From: a virus | Strand: one strand, 5' to 3' | Length of the DNA stretch: 34,595 bases | IMG/VR virus record: IMGVR_UViG_3300045959_000108 | Coordinates: 1-34,595 of that record | Shown: piece by piece, positions 24,981 to 31,802 of the stretch | Numbering within the stretch: the stretch's first letter is position 1 | Layout of the letters: each line of letters opens with the position of its first letter | Notes under the pieces: generated by a model | Database searches by the model: none | What the model was told of the DNA's origin: nothing | The model's input: the letters and a program-made list of their open reading frames with translations, nothing else | Position numbers and translations under genes: made by a program

Positions 24981-25933
24981 TCGAATCTCTTGAAGATCTT
25001 CTGTGAGAGTTCCAGTGCCTCGTCTCGGAGATCACGAGGCAATACGCTGCAGTAATCAAAGAGCAGATCTGCCAGCTCGAGTGCACCTATTTCAGGTGCG
25101 TCATCGAATAGTTGACCAGGAACACCAAAATCCATGTAACCGCGTGAAACAGGTGATACAACAACTGGATCAGGAGTCGGCGGAGTGTGGTCTAGTTGGC
25201 CCCAGTTTGCTGTCAGCAAGCTATCAAGCAGAGCTTCGAGATAACTCTTGTTAAGTGTTTCTTTCTTACTGTGCTCGTTTTCGTAACCGACAGAGATGTT
25301 TGTGCAATTGGGTACAATGTCGAAGAACTCGGCTGTGTCTGTGTAGATGCCTGTTGGATCAAGTTTGTGCCCCAGCTTCAGAATGTCGGCTAAGCTCATG
25401 CCAAACTCATCACTGCAGCCACGACCCCGGCCCTGGTGGGTAATGATTGATTCTGTGCCACGTCGATCAAATGCGATGGCACAATCAATACCTTCAAATA
25501 GGTCTTTGCGGTACTTGGCACAGAAACTTGAGCCAATGCCACCACGCTCTTCGCCCCTGAAGAAGGCATAGACACCTGGAATTCGTCTGGCAATCATGTG
25601 GAACATGAGCCAGTTACCTGCAGCATCATCCGCCCCAAGGGGCTGGTTGTCTTGTTTGCAGTAGAGATTGCCGTTAAGAACAACATCTTGATAGACGTGT
25701 TCCGAGTTCATGTGAACGGTGTCGACATGACTCGTGAACATGATGTTGCTTTTGCCTACATACACGAAGAAAGCCATTACTTCATCAGTGTCAGTAGCAA
25801 TGATTCGAGGCTGGAAAGGCTGAACATGCTCCTTCACATATTGCTTCTCACCAATAGAGTTGTGAGCCCTACGGTAAGAAAGAAGTTTATGAAGGTGAGG
25901 ACCTTTGAGACGATGTTTCTTAGTACTCATCAT
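24977..25933 (-). CDS. Zn-dependent aminopeptidase/deacylase (M20/M28/M42-like)
   Basis: The 318-aa protein has the co-catalytic zinc set of MH-clan peptidases: SHVDTVH (H69, D71), the bridging Asp in GADDAAGN (102/103), catalytic Glu in GEERGGIGS (128/129), then FDRRGTESI and YTDTAEF further on. ATG at 25933 is preferred (GAGG 6 nt upstream); a second ATG follows directly. Enzymes of this group remove N-terminal residues or acyl groups from peptides or small molecules. The substrate is not predictable. It lies between two paralogous unknown genes and overlaps both. Confidence 0.82.
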   Translation of the reverse strand: MMSTKKHRLKGPHLHKLLSYRRAHNSIGEKQYVKEHVQPFQPRIIATDTDEVMAFFVYVGKSNIMFTSHVDTVHMNSEHVYQDVVLNGNLYCKQDNQPLGADDAAGNWLMFHMIARRIPGVYAFFRGEERGGIGSSFCAKYRKDLFEGIDCAIAFDRRGTESIITHQGRGRGCSDEFGMSLADILKLGHKLDPTGIYTDTAEFFDIVPNCTNISVGYENEHSKKETLNKSYLEALLDSLLTANWGQLDHTPPTPDPVVVSPVSRGYMDFGVPGQLFDDAPEIGALELADLLFDYCSVLPRDLRDEALELSQKIFKRFE

Positions 25934-26744
25934 CGTGATCCTCGTCATGGCAGCAGCCACAATAGATGTCCCCATTGCTGTAGTTCATGCTTTCTCCGTC
26001 AGAGCCAATGCGTCCAACCATGGAGTTTGTCTGCAACACCAAGTCGCAAACTCCATCTAGGTAAGGACCTACCAAAACATCTCGGCCGCAGTCATCACAT
26101 TCACGCCAGTCCAATGCAATAGGTTCATCAAAAAGTGTCTCATTGTCTTGGCGATAGCCAGCCTTATTCAAAGCAGCGACAAAGTAGTTGATGTCCAAAC
26201 CGTTGGAATAAATTCGGAGATATGTCTTCCTAGCTTGGTTGACGATGACGCGATGAGTAATCTTGTCGTTGGTCTCGATGTAGCAGAGTGCCAGGTTGCT
26301 CCCTTCCACAGCGTACTGTCGTACATACTGGCTACCAGCCATGCAGCTGCCTGGACCGCATTCATAGACGTTGTACCAGCCATCTGGATCATCATTGTTA
26401 ATGAACTTCAATGTAGGTAGCGTCTGCCCAAGAACTTCAACAGCCCATGCTGTTCTGATTTCCTGCGGAGCATGAGTCAAGGTTCTCTGCAGAAACATTT
26501 CTGGAGAAGTGCGGGTTATCCGATTAGCAACCATGTTCGGGACGTTCTGGTAGTACGCCACTTTACCCGGCACATTGGCACTGAGATGAATCAAGCAATT
26601 GTTGAATAAGGGGAGGAGGTCGGAAGACCAGGGAAATCGCTGCTTACAAACCTTGGCTCGTGCGCGATAAATTTCACGCTCTGAAGGCTGTAGATGAAGC
26701 TCCGGATTGAAATCTGCAATGAACGCTTCCGGCGTGAGAAACAT
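25920..26744 (-). CDS. Hypothetical protein with SCM domain and zinc-like C-terminus (274 aa)
   Basis: GGAG sits 6 nt before ATG. Residues about 130-210 match the product of 24201-24980 (CGPGSCMAGS, LALCYIE, HRVIVNQARKTYLRIYS, LNKAGY). It additionally has a C-terminal Cys-rich part, ECDDCGRD and YCGCCHDEDHDDEY, which could bind zinc. It is the first gene after the tRNA. Function unknown. Confidence 0.72.
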   Translation of the reverse strand: MFLTPEAFIADFNPELHLQPSEREIYRARAKVCKQRFPWSSDLLPLFNNCLIHLSANVPGKVAYYQNVPNMVANRITRTSPEMFLQRTLTHAPQEIRTAWAVEVLGQTLPTLKFINNDDPDGWYNVYECGPGSCMAGSQYVRQYAVEGSNLALCYIETNDKITHRVIVNQARKTYLRIYSNGLDINYFVAALNKAGYRQDNETLFDEPIALDWRECDDCGRDVLVGPYLDGVCDLVLQTNSMVGRIGSDGESMNYSNGDIYCGCCHDEDHDDEY

Positions 26745-26753
26745 TGGGGACTC

Positions 26754-26771
26754 CGAGAGATGGTGCTCTCG
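26754..26771 (-). promoter_or_regulatory. Alternative hairpin between tRNA 3' end and downstream RBS
   Basis: CGAGAG (3' acceptor strand of the tRNA) can pair with CTCTCG just after the CCA, with a 6-nt loop. The downstream arm directly precedes the GGAG ribosome site of the 274-aa gene. The trailer repeats the tRNA 5' acceptor strand, so two mutually exclusive folds exist. Structure seen in sequence, function inferred. Confidence 0.45.
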
Positions 26772-26873
26772 TGTAGATTCGAACTACAGTCTCTGCTCGG
26801 AAAGAGCAGTGTCCTCGGGAAAGCGGCGGGCTGGTTACTACACGCCGCTCCCTAGCCTCTAGACGACGAGAGC
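26761..26873 (-). tRNA. tRNA-Glu(UUC) with expanded D-loop
   Basis: Acceptor GCTCTCG/CGAGAGC pairs perfectly, discriminator A, encoded CCA at 26761-26763. The T-arm is TGTAG-TTCGAAT-CTACA. The anticodon arm is CTGCT-CTTTCCG-AGCAG with anticodon UUC (26800-26802). The D-arm start TCGTCTAGAGGC and end GAGGACA match bacterial tRNA-Glu closely. The variable loop is 4 nt. The D-loop, however, is 48 nt rather than about 11; the extra 37 nt form their own hairpin (GGG AGCGGCG / CGCCGCT TT CCC, 14-nt loop). Position 37 is C rather than the usual purine. It may be a functional tRNA needing processing, a tolerated insertion, or a degenerate copy. Confidence 0.82.
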
Positions 26874-26901
26874 AGTTGAAAGTGATCATCAACAGTCAGA
26901 A

Positions 26902-27309
26902 TCAGCCGTTTGCTTCTTCTGCTGTTTTGTTATCGTGACATGGACCGCAGAGAACCTGCAGTTGATCCACTGAAACAAGCAAGCGGCTCCAAGCTTCTTC
27001 ATGAGACAGTCCGCTAATGGAGCCCCAGGGCACAATGTGATCCACGAACACTTCCTTACCCATGAACCACTTGCAACAGTGGGCACATTGGTACTCGAAC
27101 TTCTGGCGTGGATTAGAGCCCTTGTAGGGCCTCTTGGCTGCCGCCAGGGCTGCATATCGGGGTGGCCACTTCTGCCACGCCTTGCGCATCGCAGAGCGGA
27201 TGAAGGCCCGGTAACGTGCCATGCTCCAGAGGGGATGACCGGGGCAAGGATCCGTTACCGGGCGCTTCTTTCGGGGAGTCTTGGTTTTCGTTGTTCGGCA
27301 TTTAGGCAT
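26902..27309 (-). CDS. HNH endonuclease
   Basis: The 135-aa protein has a basic N-terminus (PKCRTTKTKTPRKKRP), then YQCAHCCKWF, the catalytic VDHIVP, and VLCGPCHDNKTAEE. The two CxxC pairs hold the structural zinc, and D-H, N(H)-K residues form the beta-beta-alpha metal core. Phage proteins of this form act as homing or packaging-associated nicking enzymes. It ends 28 nt before the odd tRNA. It overlaps no neighbour. Confidence 0.9.
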   Translation of the reverse strand: MPKCRTTKTKTPRKKRPVTDPCPGHPLWSMARYRAFIRSAMRKAWQKWPPRYAALAAAKRPYKGSNPRQKFEYQCAHCCKWFMGKEVFVDHIVPWGSISGLSHEEAWSRLLVSVDQLQVLCGPCHDNKTAEEANG

Positions 27310-27318
27310 TCGTGAAGC

Positions 27319-27537
27319 CTAATCGGGAGAACTTGGGAAGTCCAGTCCCATCCGATCAGCGTAAAACCGTTTCAGATCGTTGTCGCTGAAGTCGGCTACA
27401 TCCAACTTGAGTTCAGCCAACAAGATGGGATGAAGCCAGTTGTGTACATCCTCGTAGTCTCCATCTAGAAGCATCTGCTGAATGGAATTGACTTGATCTG
27501 TAGCTAACTCAACGAGCATGTCGTGACGGGTGCTCAT
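27319..27537 (-). CDS. Small acidic protein (72 aa)
   Basis: Start is an ATGA overlap with the dUTPase stop. The chain is acidic and helical throughout (LVELATDQVNSIQQMLLDGD, VADFSDNDLKRFYADRMG). A DNDLKRFY-type helix appears in several small phage proteins of unknown function. No catalytic motif. Confidence 0.7.
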   Translation of the reverse strand: MSTRHDMLVELATDQVNSIQQMLLDGDYEDVHNWLHPILLAELKLDVADFSDNDLKRFYADRMGLDFPSSPD

Positions 27538-27974
27538 ACGCCTGTGCTCCCGAAGCCACCAGCTCCTCGAGCGGTACCAGGTAGCTCTTTAACGTCCTGG
27601 AAGACAATCTCAGGTACCTGAAGAATGGCGGCTTGGGCAATCCGGGAACCCGGTAGCAGAGCTTTAAGAATTTCTGGTCGGGCGTCAAAGTGCCCAAAGT
27701 TGAACTTCAGCAGGATTTCGCCACGATAATCACTGTCAATGACGCCTGTTCCATTGCGTAGCGTGAGACCTAGTTTGGTACCTGTTCCTGATCGCGGAAA
27801 GATGAACATGCCATAGCCAGGCGGTAAGGCAATAGCCAAACCGGTATGAACTGTGTAGCCCCAGTGGTCTTGTGTAAGGTCGTCAACGTGAAGATCGAAA
27901 CATGCCGCTCCGTCACTACCCTTTACGGGAAGGATAGCAGTGGGGGTTAAGCGTTTGATGGCGACATTCAGCAT
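27534..27974 (-). CDS. dut: dUTPase (trimeric dUTP pyrophosphatase)
   Basis: All five trimeric dUTPase motifs are present in 146 aa: (1) GSDGAACFDL 19-28, (2) PRSGTGTKLGL 60-70, (3) GVIDSDYRGEI 77-87, (4) GSRIAQAAIL 109-118, (5) RGAGGFGSTG 136-145. It cleaves dUTP to dUMP and PPi, protecting DNA from uracil and feeding ThyX. AGG lies 9 nt before ATG. It is divergent from the lysozyme gene with only 42 bp between them. Confidence 0.95.
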   Translation of the reverse strand: MLNVAIKRLTPTAILPVKGSDGAACFDLHVDDLTQDHWGYTVHTGLAIALPPGYGMFIFPRSGTGTKLGLTLRNGTGVIDSDYRGEILLKFNFGHFDARPEILKALLPGSRIAQAAILQVPEIVFQDVKELPGTARGAGGFGSTGV

Positions 27975-28016
27975 GGTAAGCTACCTATGAAGGTGATTGA
28001 AAAGGATTGACTTCCG

Positions 28017-28493
28017 GTGAAAGGCAAAGAGTTGCTCAAATTTCATGAAGGTGAGCGCCTTACAGCGTATCAGGACACTCGTGGGTTCTGGACGATTGGC
28101 GTTGGGCATCTCTTAGATGAGCCTCGTAACCCAAAGTGGCGTGGCTACACCATCTCCAAAGAAGCATCGGATCAGTTATTTAACCTAGATCTGGCTAAGC
28201 ACTATGGTTTAGTGGTCAAATATGCCCCATGGGCACTGGAGTTTGACGAAGTACGTTTCTACGTAATCGTCGATATGACCTTCAACCTTGGCATTGAGCC
28301 GTTTGATGGCGACGGGTTCAAGGACTGGCCGATTTTTGTGCGGCAGTTACGAACTCACGATTGGTCAGCTGCTGCTGCCAATATGCGTTCAACGCTTTGG
28401 GCGCAGCAGGTGAAAGGTCGAGCTCGTAGGCTTGCTCAAATGATTGAAACCGGACAGTGGCCGAGGGAACCCGGTGTTCCCCAAATTGTGTAA
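28017..28493 (+). CDS. Endolysin, T4-type lysozyme (GH24)
   Basis: The catalytic triad is at the same positions as in T4 lysozyme: E11 in KFHEGERL, D20 in YQDTRG, T26 in WTIGVGH. Length is 158 aa, also typical. GTG start, with AAGGA about 10 nt upstream. No signal peptide or SAR helix, so it needs a holin to reach peptidoglycan. The fold differs from the GH108 muramidase of N4 itself, so this lysis gene was probably exchanged. It reads against the surrounding leftward block. Confidence 0.94.
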   Translation: MKGKELLKFHEGERLTAYQDTRGFWTIGVGHLLDEPRNPKWRGYTISKEASDQLFNLDLAKHYGLVVKYAPWALEFDEVRFYVIVDMTFNLGIEPFDGDGFKDWPIFVRQLRTHDWSAAAANMRSTLWAQQVKGRARRLAQMIETGQWPREPGVPQIV

Positions 28494-28505
28494 CGAGGGA
28501 ACATC

Positions 28506-28904
28506 ATGAGTGAATGGTGGCACAACTACATGACTGTCTTGATTCAGGACATTCTAATCATAGGTGCTCTCGTGACAGCAATTGGTGTTGGACTTAAGCG
28601 TGTCTACAAAATGGCTCGAAGTGTCGAGAAGATTCTTGAATTCAACATTAGTGAGAAAGAAGCACGCGAACGAGTAGCAGCCGATCTTCTAGCACACATT
28701 CGTAGCGAAGAGCTTCGTGAAAAAGAAGTCGATCAACAATTGGCTGAGATGGCTAGCACTATTCGAGAAATTGGACGTGAAGTGCGTCCAAACGGCGGAT
28801 CTTCGATGAAAGATGTCTTAAACCATACCGCTGAACGGGTAGGTGACATCCAAACTCGAGTTGCCGTGCTCGAAGAGTGGAAGCGTCACGCAGATCGTAG
28901 TTAG
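28506..28904 (+). CDS. Membrane-anchored coiled-coil protein, possible holin
   Basis: The gene follows the lysozyme by 12 nt with GAGG 7 nt before ATG. One transmembrane helix spans about residues 10-29 (VLIQDILIIGALVTAIGVGL), then a long charged coiled coil (45-85), then a NGGSSMKDVLNHTAERV segment resembling the DUF2746-type phage proteins. Position suggests holin or lysis regulator, but a single TM with a large soluble tail is also compatible with another role. Confidence 0.72.
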   Translation: MSEWWHNYMTVLIQDILIIGALVTAIGVGLKRVYKMARSVEKILEFNISEKEARERVAADLLAHIRSEELREKEVDQQLAEMASTIREIGREVRPNGGSSMKDVLNHTAERVGDIQTRVAVLEEWKRHADRS

Positions 28905-29506
28905 AAACGTAGTCCTACGGTGGCCATTGCAGTGTAGTTATCATCTGGGAATGGTTTCGCTATCTGCAAGCCGACACTGAATGGTCCGACTTTTCGACTG
29001 ACATAGCCACCGATACCTTGTGGATTTTCGACAGGTACAACTAGACCGACTTCCCACTTTGTTTCCTTCACAGCTGTGTACGGTTCCAGGGGAATGTCTC
29101 GACCAGCCAGAATCGTGCCGTCTTCGGCATAAGCAATGATTCTTTTGCCATTGCCCTGGTCTACAACTCCAACATCCACCTTCACTTCCTTGCACTTGCA
29201 ATCAGGTGGAGAGTCTTCAGTTGGCTCCGGCTGAATAACAATGTGAGCTGTACGCTCAAGCTTGCCACCGACTTTCTTAGCTGCCTTTTGCAGTGGCTTC
29301 GGTGGCGGGGGAGCTTCTGTTTCAGGCAGACGTTGGAGCACGGTAACTCCGATTTCCTCTAGTACCTGCTCAGGCTGGGCAGTTTCAATGATCTGGGTTG
29401 GCTTGTAGAGCTTCCAGCCAATAGCCAGGCCAATGCCGATGCCAAGGAGTAAGCACACAACACCAATGATGATGTGTGAACGATACTGAGGGACGTTAAT
29501 GATCAT
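28901..29506 (-). CDS. TM-anchored protein with proline-rich linker and beta C-terminus
   Basis: The 201-aa protein has one N-terminal transmembrane helix (residues about 12-31), a Pro/Lys-rich linker (APPPPKPLQKAAKK), a DCKCKE segment, and a C-terminal beta-rich part ending ATVGLRF. The layout, short cytoplasmic tail, TM, periplasmic linker and beta domain, could suit a spanin-like or envelope protein. It is convergent with the lysis pair (stops overlap by 4 nt) and coupled to dCMP deaminase by ATGA. Confidence 0.72.
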   Translation of the reverse strand: MIINVPQYRSHIIIGVVCLLLGIGIGLAIGWKLYKPTQIIETAQPEQVLEEIGVTVLQRLPETEAPPPPKPLQKAAKKVGGKLERTAHIVIQPEPTEDSPPDCKCKEVKVDVGVVDQGNGKRIIAYAEDGTILAGRDIPLEPYTAVKETKWEVGLVVPVENPQGIGGYVSRKVGPFSVGLQIAKPFPDDNYTAMATVGLRF

Positions 29507-30021
29507 ACGATGTACTCGACCATTTGGATGTTAACTTCAAATGCCAGATTCCAGACACGCTGGAAGGCTTCACCCCACCGCTCTTGTTGGAGTTCATTGG
29601 CCCGATGGAACACAACACGCTTGATTCCAGCTTGGATGACGTGAACGAAACATCGATCACAAGGCATGAACGGCACGGTGTACAGCGTGTAGCCGTTGAG
29701 AGATTCCCTCGCTGAGAGTATGGCATTCATCTCAGCATGAACTACCAAAGAGTATTTGGTTGGACGGTCGTTCAATCGCTCAGGTGTATCAGCTACACCG
29801 CGAGGGAAACCGTTGTATCCCACCGACACAATGGTGCGGTCAGGACGAACGATGACAGCTCCTACCTGTGTGCTGGGATCCTTTGATTTGCGAGCAGCAA
29901 CTGCCGCAATCTGCAGAAAGTAAGTATCCCAGCGTTCGTCAATCTTGGCATCACATTTGCCATCAGAGGAGATGGCACAAGGTTCGTCAGGATGACAGAA
30001 GGAGGAGCAGTGGGGATTCAT
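29503..30021 (-). CDS. Deoxycytidylate (dCMP) deaminase
   Basis: HAEMNA (H95, E97) and PCDRC (C121, C124) form the zinc active site of the cytidine/dCMP deaminase fold; GAVIVRPDRTIVSVGYNGFPRG is the conserved first part. It makes dUMP from dCMP for ThyX. The first 23 residues add an extra Cys/His cluster (HCSSFCH, PC, KC) that may bind a structural zinc, as phage T4 deaminase does. Length 172 aa is normal for phage enzymes. Confidence 0.95.
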   Translation of the reverse strand: MNPHCSSFCHPDEPCAISSDGKCDAKIDERWDTYFLQIAAVAARKSKDPSTQVGAVIVRPDRTIVSVGYNGFPRGVADTPERLNDRPTKYSLVVHAEMNAILSARESLNGYTLYTVPFMPCDRCFVHVIQAGIKRVVFHRANELQQERWGEAFQRVWNLAFEVNIQMVEYIV

Positions 30022-30049
30022 GGCTATTGGTTCCTGTAGGACTTGTCTC

Positions 30050-30373
30050 TCACTCGATCATTTCTTCACAGCTGTGAATGACATTACGAGCTGCATAGAC
30101 ATCACGCACATAGAGTATGTGTCCATTCCAGCCCATCAACGGCTGGTCTGGATGCTTGTGAAGGAAGTCTTCGAGTGGAATGTTGGCCAGTGGCTTGAGG
30201 GCTTCCAACGCATTGGCAAGGGCAGTGACGATGCCTCTCACCTTGCCCACATCCAAAGCCACGTAGCCATCTGCTGCATCTAGCATTCCGAATTGCTCCC
30301 GCCAGTTGTACTCCCCCGGAGATACGTCACCTACCTTGGGTGCCAAGGAGGGCGTGCGTTTGCGACGAGTCAT
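30050..30373 (-). CDS. Hypothetical protein (107 aa)
   Basis: ATG overlaps the upstream stop (ATGA). Basic N-terminus (TRRKRTP), then mixed helices; a run VRGIVTALANALEALKPLANIP forms an amphipathic helix. No recognisable domain. It lies between the RelA/SpoT-like and deaminase genes. Confidence 0.68.
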   Translation of the reverse strand: MTRRKRTPSLAPKVGDVSPGEYNWREQFGMLDAADGYVALDVGKVRGIVTALANALEALKPLANIPLEDFLHKHPDQPLMGWNGHILYVRDVYAARNVIHSCEEMIE

Positions 30374-30798
30374 GGTCTCAGTGCCTGAAGTTCGTGAAAG
30401 AATTTGACGTACCGTTTATGAAGCGAACGACTGATCACATGGCTTCGGCTGGGATCCATGTTGTGTATGAGATCACAAAGTTTTACCTGAACAGCATCAG
30501 GATTGGTCTTTACCTGTGCTTTGTAATCTTCATAGGTCTGTCCAGGAAATCGTGTCAACGTACGAATGCCTTCCACGATTCTGGGCGTGAAGTTCTGAAT
30601 AAGCTCCCCTTGAGTTGTGTTGGTATCCTCAAGAAGATCATGGCCTAGTGCAATACACTGGAGTTCTTCATCAGTCGTGTAAAGCAGATACATCACGGAC
30701 AAGGGATGCAGGATGTAGGGCTGGCCACTCTTATCGAGTTGTCCCATATGCTTGTACGTAGCCAGCATTAGCATTTGGCTAAGCATTGTTCCACTCAT
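30370..30798 (-). CDS. RelA/SpoT-type HD hydrolase (MESH1-like)
   Basis: ATG at 30798 overlaps the SLOG gene stop (ATGA). The 142-aa protein has the (p)ppGpp hydrolase HD pattern: H17 in YKHMGQLDKSGQPYILHP (H31), HD at 53-54 in LGHDLLEDT, and VKLCDLIHN further on. No synthetase domain. Such single-domain enzymes remove pyrophosphate from (p)ppGpp, and in phages could quench the stringent response or an alarmone-based defence. Activity on other nucleotides is possible. Confidence 0.82.
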   Translation of the reverse strand: MSGTMLSQMLMLATYKHMGQLDKSGQPYILHPLSVMYLLYTTDEELQCIALGHDLLEDTNTTQGELIQNFTPRIVEGIRTLTRFPGQTYEDYKAQVKTNPDAVQVKLCDLIHNMDPSRSHVISRSLHKRYVKFFHELQALRP

Positions 30799-31337
30799 GA
30801 TGCTAACCAATCTCGAGTGGTGTTCACTGCAAAGACAGATGGATCAGTTTGTATTCCATCGATGCCTCCGTTTAACAGGAACTGTGGCCAGAAGTTGTAG
30901 TAAGGCTTGCCAACAAAGATGGCGTAGGACAAACAATTAGCCGTCCCGCCATCGGACCCGTTCCACAGGGCAGCTACTACGTCGCAGTCATCCACCATCT
31001 GTTGATTGCGTTGCTGCATGGATGCTTTGGAGTAACCGCCTGTGGAACAGATTTTCACGAGCTCTGCTTTCTCAAGAAGAGCTTTGTAATACAGACGTGT
31101 GGCAGATGGCCAAACTTGTTCTTGGCCAATGAAAGGAATGTAAGCACGGAAAGGGATGCTCAGATTGATAGCGGCTTGAGCAAGTGCCATATCCCATCCC
31201 TGAGCCATGCCACTGATGACTACGCTAGGGGTGTGTGCCTTGAGAACCGCTTCTGCGAAATGCAGGACCTTTTTGGTCGTCTGCGGGTCATAGCCACCGA
31301 GCTTATCAGGGCGATGACCAGTGCCTGCAAGGATCAT
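30795..31337 (-). CDS. SLOG-superfamily protein (YpsA/DprA-like)
   Basis: A longer frame exists, but ATG at 31337 gives the family start MILAGTGHRPDKLGGY and an ATGA overlap with the 29-aa gene. Further marks are VVISGMAQGWDMALAQAA (nucleotide-binding glycine turn and helix) and CDVVAALWNGSDGGTANCLSYA. This Rossmann-like fold binds nucleotides or nucleotide-derived ligands. In phages the role is unclear. It is coupled directly to an alarmone-hydrolase-like gene. Confidence 0.82.
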   Translation of the reverse strand: MILAGTGHRPDKLGGYDPQTTKKVLHFAEAVLKAHTPSVVISGMAQGWDMALAQAAINLSIPFRAYIPFIGQEQVWPSATRLYYKALLEKAELVKICSTGGYSKASMQQRNQQMVDDCDVVAALWNGSDGGTANCLSYAIFVGKPYYNFWPQFLLNGGIDGIQTDPSVFAVNTTRDWLAS

Positions 31338-31423
31338 GACAGCACATAGCCTGTAGCCCATAGCAGGGCTAGAACCACAATTGCTGCAATGAAGTCCGGT
31401 GAAGGGGAATAACCGTGTTTCAT
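31334..31423 (-). CDS. Single-pass membrane microprotein (29 aa)
   Basis: The 29-codon frame is overlapped by ATGA at both ends: with the 66-aa gene upstream and the SLOG gene downstream. It is hydrophilic for 9 residues, then one helix (FIAAIVVLALLWATGYVL). Double coupling makes it likely to be translated. Function unknown. Confidence 0.6.
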   Translation of the reverse strand: MKHGYSPSPDFIAAIVVLALLWATGYVLS

Positions 31424-31620
31424 GTTGCTCGAACCGTGTTGTAGACCCGGGACACTTCGTAGGGAACGGCAGTGTTCGGGTGACCCATGTCTTCGTGGGC
31501 CAGAAACATAATCGGGATCGGACGGCTGTATTCCTGTGCCAAGTAAGCCGCTCGAGCACGAGCCTGGTGGAAGTTGTCGCGGAAAAAGCGACCTTCGACA
31601 TAGTAGCCGGGGCGTTTCAT
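31420..31620 (-). CDS. Small hypothetical protein (66 aa)
   Basis: The start overlaps the preceding stop (ATGA) and the stop overlaps the next start. Basic N-terminus (KRPGYYVEGRFFRDNFHQARARAAYLA), then PIPIMFLAHEDMG. Reads like a small phage early protein; no domain known. Confidence 0.65.
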   Translation of the reverse strand: MKRPGYYVEGRFFRDNFHQARARAAYLAQEYSRPIPIMFLAHEDMGHPNTAVPYEVSRVYNTVRAT

Positions 31621-31799
31621 TCGTCATCCTCCTCAGAGCTGGCTTCCTCGTAGTCTTCCTTGGTGTCGAATACAGATATGCCAAACGGGCTGTCGCCCAT
31701 AAGAGCATCCCGGATATTGGACACCTCTTCATCAGTGAACAGGATGTCCAGGACCTCGCTAGACGCTTCGTCCGCGATGATGATCTTCTTCAGAGCCAT
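31617..31799 (-). CDS. Small acidic protein (60 aa)
   Basis: AGGA lies 8 nt before ATG. The protein has a short beta start (ALKKIIIADEA), then is strongly acidic with a C-terminal run of Glu/Asp (EDYEEASSEEDDE). Acidic phage microproteins often bind host enzymes or mimic DNA; that is inference only. Confidence 0.65.
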   Translation of the reverse strand: MALKKIIIADEASSEVLDILFTDEEVSNIRDALMGDSPFGISVFDTKEDYEEASSEEDDE

Positions 31800-31802
31800 G
31801 AC

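Noticed and set aside
26761-26873. Reading the odd tRNA as a type II (Leu/Ser/Tyr) tRNA with a long variable arm
   Set aside because: The insert hairpin has a 14-nt loop with no U33-anticodon placement, while the UUC arm and Glu-like D-arm ends fit well.
30795-31601. 268-codon version of the SLOG protein
   Set aside because: The extra N-terminal 88 residues are Arg/Ser/Trp/Cys-rich shadow sequence over other genes. The family begins at MILAGTGHRP.
31334-31732. 132-codon leftward frame covering the 29-aa microprotein
   Set aside because: The upstream part is a shadow of the 60-aa and 66-aa genes. Only the final 29 codons have a coupled ATG start.
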